Shown in pieces: positions 17,743 through 26,066 of a DNA stretch of 64,000 nucleotides. Numbering within the stretch: position 1 is the stretch's first letter; every line of letters starts with the position of its first letter. The position numbers and the translations under genes are program-made. The DNA is from Bin95 sp965220855 (GTDB lineage Bacteria; Pseudomonadota; Alphaproteobacteria; Bin95), in NCBI GenBank assembly GCA_965220855.1, contig CBDCQY010000001.1:2790001-2854000 (forward strand). The letters run 5' to 3'. The notes below the pieces were generated by a model. The model was not told the DNA's origin. It was given only the letters and a program-made list of their open reading frames with translations, and searched no databases.

Positions 17743-17904
17743 GAGCGCTCCCGACGCCAAGGCCACGATAACGGGTGCATGAGTATCCCGACGGCGCCCT
17801 GGCAGTCTTCTGCGGCCCCTTTGCCTGGCGCGACACCGGGTTCCGAGCGAACCTCTCAATACCCGCCGGGCCGCGCCATCCGCTTCGGCGCGCCCGGCGG
17901 CCAG

Positions 17905-17953
17905 CCTGTGGATAAGTGCACTGGCGCAGAGCAACTGTGCACTTATCCACAGG
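17905..17953. repeat. perfect 17-bp inverted repeat with two consensus DnaA boxes
   Basis: CCTGTGGATAAGTGCAC (17905-17921) is repeated exactly in inverted orientation at 17937-17953, with a 15-nt spacer. Each arm contains a perfect TTATCCACA DnaA box (TTATNCACA consensus), at 17907-17915 on the minus strand and 17943-17951 on the plus strand. Each arm also ends inward in the palindrome GTGCAC. It could bind DnaA, or serve as a dyad operator for the divergent promoters, or form a stable RNA hairpin. Confidence 0.85.
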
Positions 17954-17993
17954 TCTGCACCACCAAAAGAAGCGGTCAACCCACATGATGTAT

Positions 17994-18012
17994 AAGCTGA
18001 CCGGTTCAGCTT
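17994..18012. repeat. small palindrome at the 5-oxoprolinase promoter
   Basis: AAGCTGA (17994-18000) and TCAGCTT (18006-18012) form a perfect 7-bp inverted repeat with a 5-nt spacer. It overlaps a TATAAG hexamer at 17991-17996 and the expected transcription start, a position typical of a repressor operator. Confidence 0.45.
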
Positions 18013-18062
18013 GTTCTCGACAAGGGGGCGCAGCATACAGGGGCGACGGGGAGCGGGGGCGG

Positions 18063-21000
18063 ATGGCAGAGGGGACGGACGGCGGCTGGCAGTTCTGGAT
18101 CGATCGCGGCGGCACCTTCACCGACATCGTGGCGCGGCGCCCGGACGGCGCCTTCCTCACCCGCAAGCTGCTCTCCGACGCCCCGGAGCATTATGACGAC
18201 GCGGCGCTGCAGGGCATTCGCGACCTGCTGGCGCTCTCCCCCGGCGAGGCCATCCCGGCGGCGCGCATCGAGGCGGTGCGCATGGGCACCACGGTCGCCA
18301 CCAACGCGCTGCTGGAGCGCAAGGGCGAGCGCACCCTGCTGGCGGTCACGCGCGGCTTCCGCGACCAGCTGCGCATCGGCTACCAGAACCGCCCGCGCCT
18401 CTTCGACCTCCATATCCGCCTGCCCGAAATCCTCTATGAGCGCGTCGTCGAGGCGAGCGAGCGGCTCGGCCCCGAGGGCGAAACGGTGGAGCCGCTCGAC
18501 GAGGCGGCGCTGGAGGCCGACCTCGCCCGCGCCCATGCGGACGGCTTCCGGGCGGTCGCGATCTGCTTCATGCACGGCTACCGGCATCCGCGCCACGAGG
18601 CGCGCGCGGCGGCGCTCGCGCGCCGGCTCGGCTTCGCGCAGGTCTCGGTCAGCCACGAGGTCTCGCCGCTGATGAAGTTCGTCTCGCGCGGCGACACCAC
18701 CGTGGTGGACGCCTATCTCTCGCCGATCCTCCGCCGCCATGTCGAGCGGCTGGCGGCGGAGCTCGGCGGCGCGCGGCTCTTGTTCATGCAGTCCAATGGC
18801 GGCCTGGTCGATGCGCGGCGCTTCCAGGGCAAGGACGCGATCCTCTCCGGGCCGGCCGGCGGCATCGTCGGCGCGGTCGAGACGGCGCGCGCCGCCGGCT
18901 TCGAGCGCGTCATCGGCTTCGACATGGGCGGCACCTCGACCGACGTCTCCCACTATGCCGGCGCTTATGAGCGCGCCTTCGAGACCGAGGTGGCGGGCGT
19001 GCGGATGCGCGCCCCGATGCTCGACATCCACACCGTGGCCGCCGGCGGCGGCTCCATCCTGCATTATGACGGGCGGCGCTTCCGCGTCGGCCCCGACAGC
19101 GCCGGGGCCGACCCCGGCCCCGCCTGCTACCGGCGCGGCGGGCCGCTCACCGTCACCGACTGCAATCTGATGCTGGGCCGGTTGCTGCCGGAGCATTTCC
19201 CGCGCATTTTCGGCCCCGGCCGCGACGAGCCGCTCGACGCCGCCATCGTGCGCGAGAAGTTCGCCGCGCTCGCAGAGCGGATCGGCGACGGGCGCGCGCC
19301 CGAGGCCATCGCCGAAGGTTTCCTGCGCATCGCGGTCGAGAACATGGCCAACGCCATCAAGCGCATCTCCATCGAGCGCGGACACGATGTCACCGACTAT
19401 GCGCTCAACTGTTTCGGCGGGGCGGGCGGCCAGCACGCCTCGGCCGTCGCCGACGCGCTCGGCATCCGCACCGTGCTCATCCACCCCTTCGCCGGCGTGC
19501 TGTCGGCCTATGGCATGGGGCTGGCGGATATCCGGGTGCTGCGCGAGAGCGCCGTCGAGGCCCCGCTCGACCGGCTGGCGGAGGCGGAGGCCGCGCTGGA
19601 GCGCCTGGAGGCGCTCGCCCGGCCGGAAATGGCCGCCCAGGGCGTGCCGGCGGAGCGGGTGCGCGCGCTCAGGCGCCTCCATGTGCGCTATGACGGAACC
19701 GACTCGCCGCTCACCGTGCCCTTCGGGACCGAGGCGGAGGTGCGGGCGGCCTTCGAGGAGCAGCATTTCCGGCGCTTCGGCTTCGTCTCCGAGACCCGGC
19801 GGCTCACGGTCGAGGCGGCGGCGCTCGAACTGGTCGGCCGCATGGACCGGCTGACGGAGCCCGAAACGCCGGCCCGCGCCGATGGCGGCGCGCCCGAGCC
19901 GCTGGGCGCGACCCGGCTCTTTGCCGGCGGGCGCTTCGTCGAGGCCCCGGTCCACGACCGCGCCCGGCTGCGGGCCGGCGACCGCGTGGCCGGGCCGGCC
20001 ATCCTGGTGGAGCAGAACGCCACCACCCTGGTCGAGCCCGGCTGGGAGGCCCGGCTGACCGCGCTCGGCCATCTGCTGCTGGAGCGCATCGACGCCCCGG
20101 CGCGCGAGGCCGCCATCGGAGCCGCCGCCGACCCGGTGCTGCTGGAGGTGTTCAACAATCTGTTCATGTCGGCGGCCGAGCAGATGGGCGCCACGCTCGC
20201 CGCCACCGCCTCCTCGGTCAACATCAAGGAGCGGCTCGACTTCTCCTGCGCGCTGTTCGATCCCGAGGGCGAGCTGGTCGCCAACGCCCCGCATATCCCG
20301 GTGCATCTGGGCTCCATGTCGGAATCGGTGCAGTCGATTATCCGCTCGCGCGCCGGGACCATGCGCCCCGGCGACGTCTTCATGCTGAACGCGCCCTATA
20401 ACGGCGGCACGCATCTGCCGGATGTGACGCTGATCACGCCGGTGTTCGCGCCCGATGGCGGCGAGATCTGGTTCTATGTCGCGAGTCGCGGCCACCATGC
20501 CGATATCGGCGGGATCACGCCCGGCTCGATGCCGCCCGACAGCCGCCATATCGAGGAAGAGGGGGTGCTGTTCGACGATGTGCGCGCCGTCCGCGACGGG
20601 CGCTTCCTGGAGGAGGAGGTGCGCGCGCTGCTGGAGGGCGCGCGCTATCCGGCCCGCAATCCGGAGGAGAACCTGGCCGATTTCCGCGCCCAGATCGCCG
20701 CCAACCGCAAGGGCGAGGAGGAGCTGCGCAAGATGGTGGCGCATTTCGGCCTGGAGACCGTGCGGGCCTATATGCGCCATGTGCGCGACAATGCCGAGGA
20801 GAGCGTGCGCCGGGTTATCGGCGCGCTCCGGCCCGGCAGCTTCGAGCTGGAAACCGACCGGGGCTGGCGCATCGCGGTCGATGTCGCCATCGACGCGCCG
20901 GCCCGCCGGGCGGTGCTCGACTTCACCCGCTCGTCGGACCAGGTGGACGGCAACTTCAACGCGCCGACCGCGGTCTGCATGGCGGCCGTGCTCTATGTCT

Positions 21001-21662
21001 TTCGCTGCCTCTGCGGGGTCGATATCCCGCTCAACGCCGGTTGCCTGAAGCCGCTCGACATCCGGGTGCGCGACGGCTCGATCCTCCGCCCGCGCTATCC
21101 GGCGGCGGTGGCGGCCGGCAATGTCGAGACCTCGCAATATGTCACCGACGCGCTGTTCGGCGCGCTCGGGGCGGTGGCCGAATCGCAGGGCACGGTCAAC
21201 AATTTCACCTTCGGCAATGCGCGCTACCAGTATTACGAGACCATCTGCGGCGGGTCCGGCGCGGGCGAGGGCTTCGACGGCGCGGACGCCGTGCATGTGC
21301 ATATGACCAACACGCGGCTCACCGACCCGGAAATCCTGGAATGGCGCTATCCGGTGCGCCTGGAGAGCTTCGAGATCCGCCATGGCAGCGGCGGGGCCGG
21401 GCGCTGGCGGGGCGGCAACGGCATCCGTCGGCGCATCCGCTTCCTGGAGCCGATGACGGCGGCGATCCTCTCCAGCCACCGCCGCGTGCCGCCCTACGGG
21501 CTGATGGGCGGCGGCGACGGCGCGCCCGGTCGCAACTTCGTCGAGCGCGCCGACGGAAGCGTCGAAACGCTGCTCGGCGCCGACGGGGCCGAGATGGCGG
21601 CGGGCGACATTTTCGTCATCGAGACGCCGGGCGGCGGCGGCTGGGGGCGCCCGGAGGGCTGA
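18063..21662 (+). CDS. fused 5-oxoprolinase / hydantoinase (HyuA-HyuB type)
   Basis: The 1199-residue protein joins an N-terminal hydantoinase A / oxoprolinase half (about residues 1-690) to a C-terminal hydantoinase B half (about 700-1199), the architecture of ATP-dependent 5-oxoprolinase, which opens 5-oxoproline to glutamate. The N-terminal half has the sugar-kinase-like phosphate loops FWIDRGGTFTDIVAR (residues 10-24), VIGFDMGGTSTDVS (near 285) and TVAAGGGSI (near 323). The C-terminal half has the HyuB segments HLPDVTLITPVFAP, SRGHHADIGGITPGSMPP and NAPTAV. I chose the ATG at 18063, which follows a GGGAGCGGGGG purine tract and gives the expected N-terminus. A hydantoin or carboxyprolyl substrate is the alternative. 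It is divergent from a TRAP importer. Confidence 0.9.
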   Translation: MAEGTDGGWQFWIDRGGTFTDIVARRPDGAFLTRKLLSDAPEHYDDAALQGIRDLLALSPGEAIPAARIEAVRMGTTVATNALLERKGERTLLAVTRGFRDQLRIGYQNRPRLFDLHIRLPEILYERVVEASERLGPEGETVEPLDEAALEADLARAHADGFRAVAICFMHGYRHPRHEARAAALARRLGFAQVSVSHEVSPLMKFVSRGDTTVVDAYLSPILRRHVERLAAELGGARLLFMQSNGGLVDARRFQGKDAILSGPAGGIVGAVETARAAGFERVIGFDMGGTSTDVSHYAGAYERAFETEVAGVRMRAPMLDIHTVAAGGGSILHYDGRRFRVGPDSAGADPGPACYRRGGPLTVTDCNLMLGRLLPEHFPRIFGPGRDEPLDAAIVREKFAALAERIGDGRAPEAIAEGFLRIAVENMANAIKRISIERGHDVTDYALNCFGGAGGQHASAVADALGIRTVLIHPFAGVLSAYGMGLADIRVLRESAVEAPLDRLAEAEAALERLEALARPEMAAQGVPAERVRALRRLHVRYDGTDSPLTVPFGTEAEVRAAFEEQHFRRFGFVSETRRLTVEAAALELVGRMDRLTEPETPARADGGAPEPLGATRLFAGGRFVEAPVHDRARLRAGDRVAGPAILVEQNATTLVEPGWEARLTALGHLLLERIDAPAREAAIGAAADPVLLEVFNNLFMSAAEQMGATLAATASSVNIKERLDFSCALFDPEGELVANAPHIPVHLGSMSESVQSIIRSRAGTMRPGDVFMLNAPYNGGTHLPDVTLITPVFAPDGGEIWFYVASRGHHADIGGITPGSMPPDSRHIEEEGVLFDDVRAVRDGRFLEEEVRALLEGARYPARNPEENLADFRAQIAANRKGEEELRKMVAHFGLETVRAYMRHVRDNAEESVRRVIGALRPGSFELETDRGWRIAVDVAIDAPARRAVLDFTRSSDQVDGNFNAPTAVCMAAVLYVFRCLCGVDIPLNAGCLKPLDIRVRDGSILRPRYPAAVAAGNVETSQYVTDALFGALGAVAESQGTVNNFTFGNARYQYYETICGGSGAGEGFDGADAVHVHMTNTRLTDPEILEWRYPVRLESFEIRHGSGGAGRWRGGNGIRRRIRFLEPMTAAILSSHRRVPPYGLMGGGDGAPGRNFVERADGSVETLLGADGAEMAAGDIFVIETPGGGGWGRPEG

Positions 21663-21730
21663 CGCGCATCGCCGACAGCGCCGCGCAGGCCATGGCATTC
21701 GTGAGAAATACGGGCTAAGAGGCTGGCCCC

Positions 21731-23410
21731 ATGAGCGCCCATCGATATGTCTATGTCATGCACGGCCTCGCCAAGGCCTGGCCCGGCGGGCGCAAGGTGC
21801 TGGACAATATCCGCCTGGCCTTCCTGCCCGGCGCCAAGATCGGCGTGCTGGGGCCGAACGGGGCCGGCAAATCCACGCTGCTGCGCATCATGGCGGGGCT
21901 GGAGACCGAATTCGATGGCGAGGCCTGGGCGGCGGACGGCGTGCGCGTGGGTTATCTGCCGCAGGAGCCGGAGCTCGATCCCGACCGCGACGTGCTCGGC
22001 AATGTCATGGCCGGGGTGGCGGAGACGGCGCGGCTGATCGAGCGCTTCAACGAGGTGAGCGAGCGTTTCGCGGAGGACCTGACGCCGGAGGAGATGGACG
22101 CGCTGATCGAGGAGCAGGGCGCGCTGCAGGAGAAGATCGACGCGGCGGACGGCTGGAGCCTCGAACGCAGCGTCGAGATCGCCATGGACGCGCTGCGCTG
22201 CCCGCCGGGCGACAGCGCCACCGCCACGCTCTCCGGCGGCGAGCGCCGGCGGGTGGCGCTCTGCCGGTTGCTGCTCGCGCGCCCCGACCTGCTGCTGCTG
22301 GACGAGCCGACCAACCATCTGGACGCCGAGAGCGTCGCCTGGCTGGAGCGCTTCCTGGAGCGCTATGAGGGCACGGTGGTGGCGGTGACGCACGACCGCT
22401 ATTTCCTCGACAATGTGGCCGGCTGGATCCTGGAGCTGGACCGCGGCCGCGGCGTGCCGTTCGAGGGCAATTACTCCGCCTGGCTGGAGCGGAAGGAGCG
22501 CCGGCTGGCGCTGGAGGAGAAGCAGGAGAGCGCGCGCCAGCGCGTGCTGCGCCAGGAGCTGGAATGGGTGCGCCAGAGCCCGCGCGCCCGCCAGGCCAAG
22601 AGCCGCGCCCGGCTGCGCGCCTATGAGGAGCTGCTGGCCGAGGGCCAGCGCCGGGCGCCGGGCGCGGGCGAGATCGTCATCCCGCCGGGGCCGCGCCTCG
22701 GCGATGTCGTGATCGAGGCGAGCGGTCTCGCCAAGGCTTTCGGCGACCGGCTGCTGATGGAGGATGTGAGCTTTCGCCTCCCGCCGGCCGGCATTGTCGG
22801 GGTGATCGGGCCGAACGGCGCCGGCAAGACCACGCTCTTTCGGATGCTGACCGGCGAGGAGAAGCCGGACCGGGGCAGCCTGCGGGTCGGCGAGAGCGTC
22901 GAGATCGGCGCGGTCGATCAGAGCCGCGCGGCGCTCGACCCGGCCCACACCGTCTGGCGGGAGATCTCCGGCGGGCTGGAGACCATCGCGCTCGGCGGGC
23001 GCGAGGTCGCCAGCCGGGCCTATGTCTCGACCTTCAACTTCAAGGGGGCGGACCAGCAGAAGAAGGTCGGCAGCCTCTCCGGCGGCGAGCGCAACCGGGT
23101 GCATCTGGCCAAGATGCTGAAGTCGGGCGCCAATCTGCTGCTGCTGGACGAGCCGACCAACGATCTCGATGTGGAGACGCTGCGCTCGCTGGAGGAGGCG
23201 CTGCTGGCGTTTGCCGGCTCGGCGCTGGTGATCAGCCACGACCGCTGGTTCCTGGACCGGATCGCGACGCACATCCTGGCCTTCGAGGGCGACAGCCGCG
23301 TGGAGTGGTTCGAGGGCAATTACGCCGACTACGAGGCCGACCGCCGCCGCCGCCTCGGCCCCGAAGCCGACAACCCCCACCGTATCCGCTACAAGCCGCT
23401 GGCGCGATAG
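21731..23410 (+). CDS. ettA: energy-dependent translational throttle protein (ABC-F)
   Basis: EttA is a cytoplasmic ABC-F ATPase that binds the ribosomal E site and gates translation elongation according to ATP/ADP level. The 559-residue protein has two ABC cassettes and no membrane segment. The first has GPNGAGKST near residue 40, LSGGERRRV and LLLLDEPTNHLD. The second has GPNGAGKTT near 360, LSGGERNRV and LLLDEPTNDLD. The linker between them is charged and helical (ERKERRLALEEKQESARQR). Length and the start YVYVMHGLAKAWPGGRKVL match EttA rather than Uup or YheS. It follows the 5-oxoprolinase after 68 nt, with no evident functional link. Confidence 0.93.
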   Translation: MSAHRYVYVMHGLAKAWPGGRKVLDNIRLAFLPGAKIGVLGPNGAGKSTLLRIMAGLETEFDGEAWAADGVRVGYLPQEPELDPDRDVLGNVMAGVAETARLIERFNEVSERFAEDLTPEEMDALIEEQGALQEKIDAADGWSLERSVEIAMDALRCPPGDSATATLSGGERRRVALCRLLLARPDLLLLDEPTNHLDAESVAWLERFLERYEGTVVAVTHDRYFLDNVAGWILELDRGRGVPFEGNYSAWLERKERRLALEEKQESARQRVLRQELEWVRQSPRARQAKSRARLRAYEELLAEGQRRAPGAGEIVIPPGPRLGDVVIEASGLAKAFGDRLLMEDVSFRLPPAGIVGVIGPNGAGKTTLFRMLTGEEKPDRGSLRVGESVEIGAVDQSRAALDPAHTVWREISGGLETIALGGREVASRAYVSTFNFKGADQQKKVGSLSGGERNRVHLAKMLKSGANLLLLDEPTNDLDVETLRSLEEALLAFAGSALVISHDRWFLDRIATHILAFEGDSRVEWFEGNYADYEADRRRRLGPEADNPHRIRYKPLAR

Positions 23411-23411
23411 C

Positions 23412-23610
23412 GGGCGGGCCGCCGGGCTCGCCGAGGCGATCGCCAATGTCGTCAGGACCGGCGCTTGGTCCGGCAGGGACGAACTCGCAACCAAAGAGGA
23501 TTTTACCGCTCTCGAACTGCGGCTGATCGCGTGGTTCCTGGGTGGAATGTCCGCCGCCGTGGGATTGATGATCGCCGCCATCAAACTCATCCCCTTAAAT
23601 GGGCGCCCCG
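23412..23610 (+). pseudogene. relic of a small coiled-coil (CCDC90/DUF1640-like) membrane protein gene
   Basis: One frame reads GLAEAIANVVRTGAW, RDELATKEDFTALELRL and MSAAVGLMIAAIKLIP in order. This is the C-terminal half of a family of about 90-130-residue proteins with a short coiled coil and one C-terminal membrane helix. No start codon or N-terminal half precedes it; the frame simply runs back into the end of ettA, and it runs on past the expected end into unrelated sequence. I read it as a gene whose 5' end was lost when the downstream segment joined here. Confidence 0.55.
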
Positions 23611-23690
23611 TCAAATGGGCGCCCTGTCGGGCCTCCGGTCCGCTCGATCAGCAGTTCGCGCGCAACCATGGCTTGCTTGTAGGCAGCCAT
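23595..23690 (-). CDS. possible short gene or gene fragment downstream of the HNH gene
   Basis: A 31-codon frame starts at an ATG (23690) and ends at TAA (23595), reading AAYKQAMVARELLIERTGG and ending PFDGAPI. The frame is open upstream for 11 more codons (REAVIRWHEE...) up to a TAG. The helical, charged composition looks like real protein, but no ribosome-binding site fits the ATG, so a degraded tail of a longer gene is equally likely. It lies on the same strand as the HNH gene, about 60 nt after its stop. Confidence 0.3.
   Translation of the reverse strand: MAAYKQAMVARELLIERTGGPTGRPFDGAPI
23597..23628. repeat. tandem 16-bp direct repeat
   Basis: AAATGGGCGCCCCGTC (23597-23612) is followed at once by AAATGGGCGCCCTGTC (23613-23628), 15 of 16 bases identical. 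It sits exactly where the coiled-coil relic on the plus strand ends and a short minus-strand frame ends, so it may mark the junction of a past rearrangement. Confidence 0.6.
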
Positions 23691-23752
23691 CGCCTCTTCA
23701 TGCCAGCGGATAACCGCTTCGCGCTACTCCTCCTGCGTCGCGCGCCTGCCGC

Positions 23753-24355
23753 TCAGTCGGTTTGCGCTTCGCCTGTATCGGATTGCGGTTGCGCCCATAA
23801 CGTCAACTCGTTCAAGGGCGGATAGTTGAGCGGCAACAGGCGCAAGTCGAACGGCATCGCCGTTTCGCTAACAATATTTTCCAGCGGCACGTCTAGATAA
23901 TCGTGCGCTTCGCAATATCTGGTGGCGAGCTTGATGTAGCGCCGCAAGAGCAGCAGGGGCGGGAATCGTCCCTTGACGGCCATCCATTCCAGCATGTCGC
24001 GGCCACCCTTGGAACTGTTGCAGGACCGACAGGCCCAGACAAGATTGTCGGCGGAGTCGGACCCGCCGCGCAGCTTCGGAATGAGATGGTCCATCGTCAG
24101 CCGTTCCGCACCGCCGCAATAGTGGCACGCCTGCGGCATCATCAGTTTGAAGCGCTCATCGTCATAGAGCGACTTCATGTTCATGGTCCCGTCGAGAAGA
24201 CCGCGCCGGAGTTTTGCATGGATCATGTGATCGATGGTGGTGTAGGCCCCCTTGCCCCTGTTGAGAGCCGAATGCGCACGGGCGAGTTTCGCATAGCTGA
24301 AGGCAATCTGTTCCCGGACGGTTGTCGGGTTCCGCACGGGCCTTTTGCGCGTCAC
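23753..24355 (-). CDS. HNH endonuclease
   Basis: The 200-residue protein has a complete HNH nuclease core in its middle: CHYCGG near residue 80, LTMDHLIPKLRGGSDSADNLVWACRSCNSSKGGRDM from about 87 to 122, giving the D/H-H-N catalytic set and two CxxC zinc pairs. The N-terminal part is basic and helical. I take the GTG at 24355 as start; it overlaps the stop of the NuoE-NuoF-like gene by 4 nt (GTGA), and the next ATG would remove conserved-looking sequence. No intron, restriction methylase or phage gene is adjacent. Its substrate is unknown; a defence, homing or housekeeping role cannot be decided from sequence. Confidence 0.8.
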   Translation of the reverse strand: MTRKRPVRNPTTVREQIAFSYAKLARAHSALNRGKGAYTTIDHMIHAKLRRGLLDGTMNMKSLYDDERFKLMMPQACHYCGGAERLTMDHLIPKLRGGSDSADNLVWACRSCNSSKGGRDMLEWMAVKGRFPPLLLLRRYIKLATRYCEAHDYLDVPLENIVSETAMPFDLRLLPLNYPPLNELTLWAQPQSDTGEAQTD

Positions 24356-25998
24356 TGCAGTCCCAGCTCTTCCGGGAAATATTTCATGGCGCAGCGGAGC
24401 GGGTTGGGGGCGGCCTGGCCGAGGCCGCAGATCGAGGCGTCGGCCATGACCGTGGCGAGCTCCTCCAGCAGGCCCCGGTCCCAGACGGGTTCGGCCATCA
24501 GCGCCGCCGCCTTCTCGGTGCCGACCCGGCAGGGCGTGCACTGCCCGCAGCTCTCATAGGCGAAGAAGCGCATCAGGTTGAGCGCCGCGGCGCGGATGTC
24601 GTCGCCCTCGGCCAGCACCACCACCGCGCCCGAGCCGGTGAAGCAGCCATGCGCCTCCAGCCGGCCGAAATCGAGCGGGATGTCGGCGAGCCGCGCCGGC
24701 AGGATGCCGCCCGAGGCCCCGCCCGGCAGATAGGCCTTGAAGCGCCGGCCCTCGGCCATGCCGCCGGAGAACTCCTCGATCAGCTCGCGCGCGGTGACGC
24801 CGGCCGGCGCGATCTTCACACCCGGCTCCCGGACCCGGCCCGACACCGAATAGGCCCGCCAGCCCTTGGCGCCGGCCCGCCCGGCATCCGCGAACCGGGC
24901 CGCGCCATGCTCCAGTATGTCGGGGATCCAGTAGAGCGTCTCGACATTGTGGACCAAAGTCGGGCGCCCGAACAGCCCGACCTCGGCCACATAGGGCGGG
25001 CGATGGCGCGGCAGGCCGCGCTTGCCTTCGATGCTCTCCAGCATCGCCGACTCCTCGCCGCAGATATAGGCCCCCGCCCCCCGGCGCAGATGGACGCCGC
25101 CCGGCGGCGCGAGCCGTCCGAGGCGGGCGATCTCCGCCGCCAGAATGCGCCGCGCAAGCGGATATTCGTCGCGCAGATAGATCGTCACCGTCTCCGCCTC
25201 GACCGCCCAGGCGGCGATCAGCGCGCCCTCCAGCACCGCGCCCGGCGCGGTCTCAAGGAAATGGCGGTCCTTGAAGGTGCCGGGCTCGCCCTCGTCGGCG
25301 TTGACCGCAAGATGACGCGGCTTCGGCCCGGCGCGCACGAACTCCCATTTGCGCGCGCTCGGGAAGCCGGCCCCGCCCATGCCGCGCAGCCCGGCCTCGG
25401 CGATCCGGTCGCGAACCTCGTCGCGCGTGAGCCGGCCCTCCAGACAGTCGCGGAGGCGGGCGTAGGCGTGTGCGGCGGGCGTCGCGGCCTGGGGCGCGGC
25501 CCCGGAGAGCGCGGCGCGGACCGCCTCGGGCGCGGCCCGGTCGATATGGCGGTGGTTCGCCTCCACGACGGGCGCGGTGTCGCAGCGCCCCATGCAGGGC
25601 GCGGTGACGACCCGCGCCTCCGGCCAGGCGGCGCGGAGCGCCTCCAGCAGCGCCGGCGCGCCCGCCAGCTCGCAGGAGAGGCTGTCGCAGACGCGCAGGG
25701 TGAGCGCCGGCGGCGGCGTCTCGCCCTCCTTCACCGTGTCGAGATGGGCGTAGAAGGTCGCGACCTCCCAGACCTCCGCCATGGCGAGGCGCATCTCCTC
25801 GGCGAGCGCCGCCAGATGCCGGGCGGAGAGATGGCCGAAGCGCTCCTGCAGGCGGTGCAGATGCTCGATCAGGAGCGCGCGCTCATGCGGCCCGGGGCCG
25901 AGCAGGGCGCGCACCTCCTCCAGCGCCGCCGACTCGACCTGCCGGCCTCTCGGGCGAGTGCGCCCGCGCCGGCGCTGTTTCACGGCTTCTTCGGGCAT
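24352..25998 (-). CDS. NuoE-NuoF fusion, FdsB-like NAD-reducing subunit (orphan)
   Basis: The 548-residue protein fuses an N-terminal NuoE-like thioredoxin-fold domain (about residues 20-160; four cysteines in RVCDSLSC and TAPCMGRCD for a [2Fe-2S] cluster) to a NuoF-like domain. The latter has the FMN site RGMGGAGFPSARKW near 205, the NADH site NADEGEPGTFKDR near 230 and a [4Fe-4S] set ESCGQCTPC with ASICGLG near the C-terminus. This is the layout of FdsB of soluble NAD-dependent formate dehydrogenase or of related NAD-reducing diaphorases. No fdsA, fdsG or other catalytic subunit is nearby, so the electron-donating partner is unknown. The ATG at 25998 follows a GGGGGG tract. Downstream overlap with the HNH gene is 4 nt. 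Confidence 0.87.
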   Translation of the reverse strand: MPEEAVKQRRRGRTRPRGRQVESAALEEVRALLGPGPHERALLIEHLHRLQERFGHLSARHLAALAEEMRLAMAEVWEVATFYAHLDTVKEGETPPPALTLRVCDSLSCELAGAPALLEALRAAWPEARVVTAPCMGRCDTAPVVEANHRHIDRAAPEAVRAALSGAAPQAATPAAHAYARLRDCLEGRLTRDEVRDRIAEAGLRGMGGAGFPSARKWEFVRAGPKPRHLAVNADEGEPGTFKDRHFLETAPGAVLEGALIAAWAVEAETVTIYLRDEYPLARRILAAEIARLGRLAPPGGVHLRRGAGAYICGEESAMLESIEGKRGLPRHRPPYVAEVGLFGRPTLVHNVETLYWIPDILEHGAARFADAGRAGAKGWRAYSVSGRVREPGVKIAPAGVTARELIEEFSGGMAEGRRFKAYLPGGASGGILPARLADIPLDFGRLEAHGCFTGSGAVVVLAEGDDIRAAALNLMRFFAYESCGQCTPCRVGTEKAAALMAEPVWDRGLLEELATVMADASICGLGQAAPNPLRCAMKYFPEELGLQ

Positions 25999-26066
25999 GG
26001 AGTCCCCCCGCGTCCTCGCCGCCCGATATACAGGCCGGCGCCCGCGCTGCCTACAAGGCGGCGCGA

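Larger units (their letters stand above)
17684..18062. other. 379-bp divergent intergenic region, TRAP operon / 5-oxoprolinase
   Basis: No gene is seen here. It contains the TRAP promoter (17714-17742), a GC-rich imperfect hairpin (about 17867-17902), the 17-bp DnaA-box inverted repeat (17905-17953), and a small palindrome (17994-18012) beside a TATAAG hexamer at 17991-17996 that may be the -10 of the 5-oxoprolinase gene. The stretch 17905-18015 is visibly richer in A and T than its surroundings. Confidence 0.7.

Noticed and set aside
17905..17953. Calling this site a chromosomal origin of replication
   Set aside because: Only two DnaA boxes, no AT-rich unwinding stretch, and no dnaA, hemE, parAB, repABC or gidA neighbour. 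I report it as an inverted repeat with DnaA boxes, not as oriC.
17905..17953. Rho-independent terminator
   Set aside because: The 17-bp stem is strong but no T run follows in either direction and the loop is 15 nt.
18006..21698. Very long open frame (over 1200 codons) on the minus strand opposite the 5-oxoprolinase gene
   Set aside because: It mirrors the codon structure of the plus-strand gene, encodes low-complexity His/Arg/Asp/Ala-rich protein with no motif, and is the expected GC-bias shadow of a real gene. Similar shadows lie opposite atpD, the peptide ABC genes, maeB and the autotransporter.
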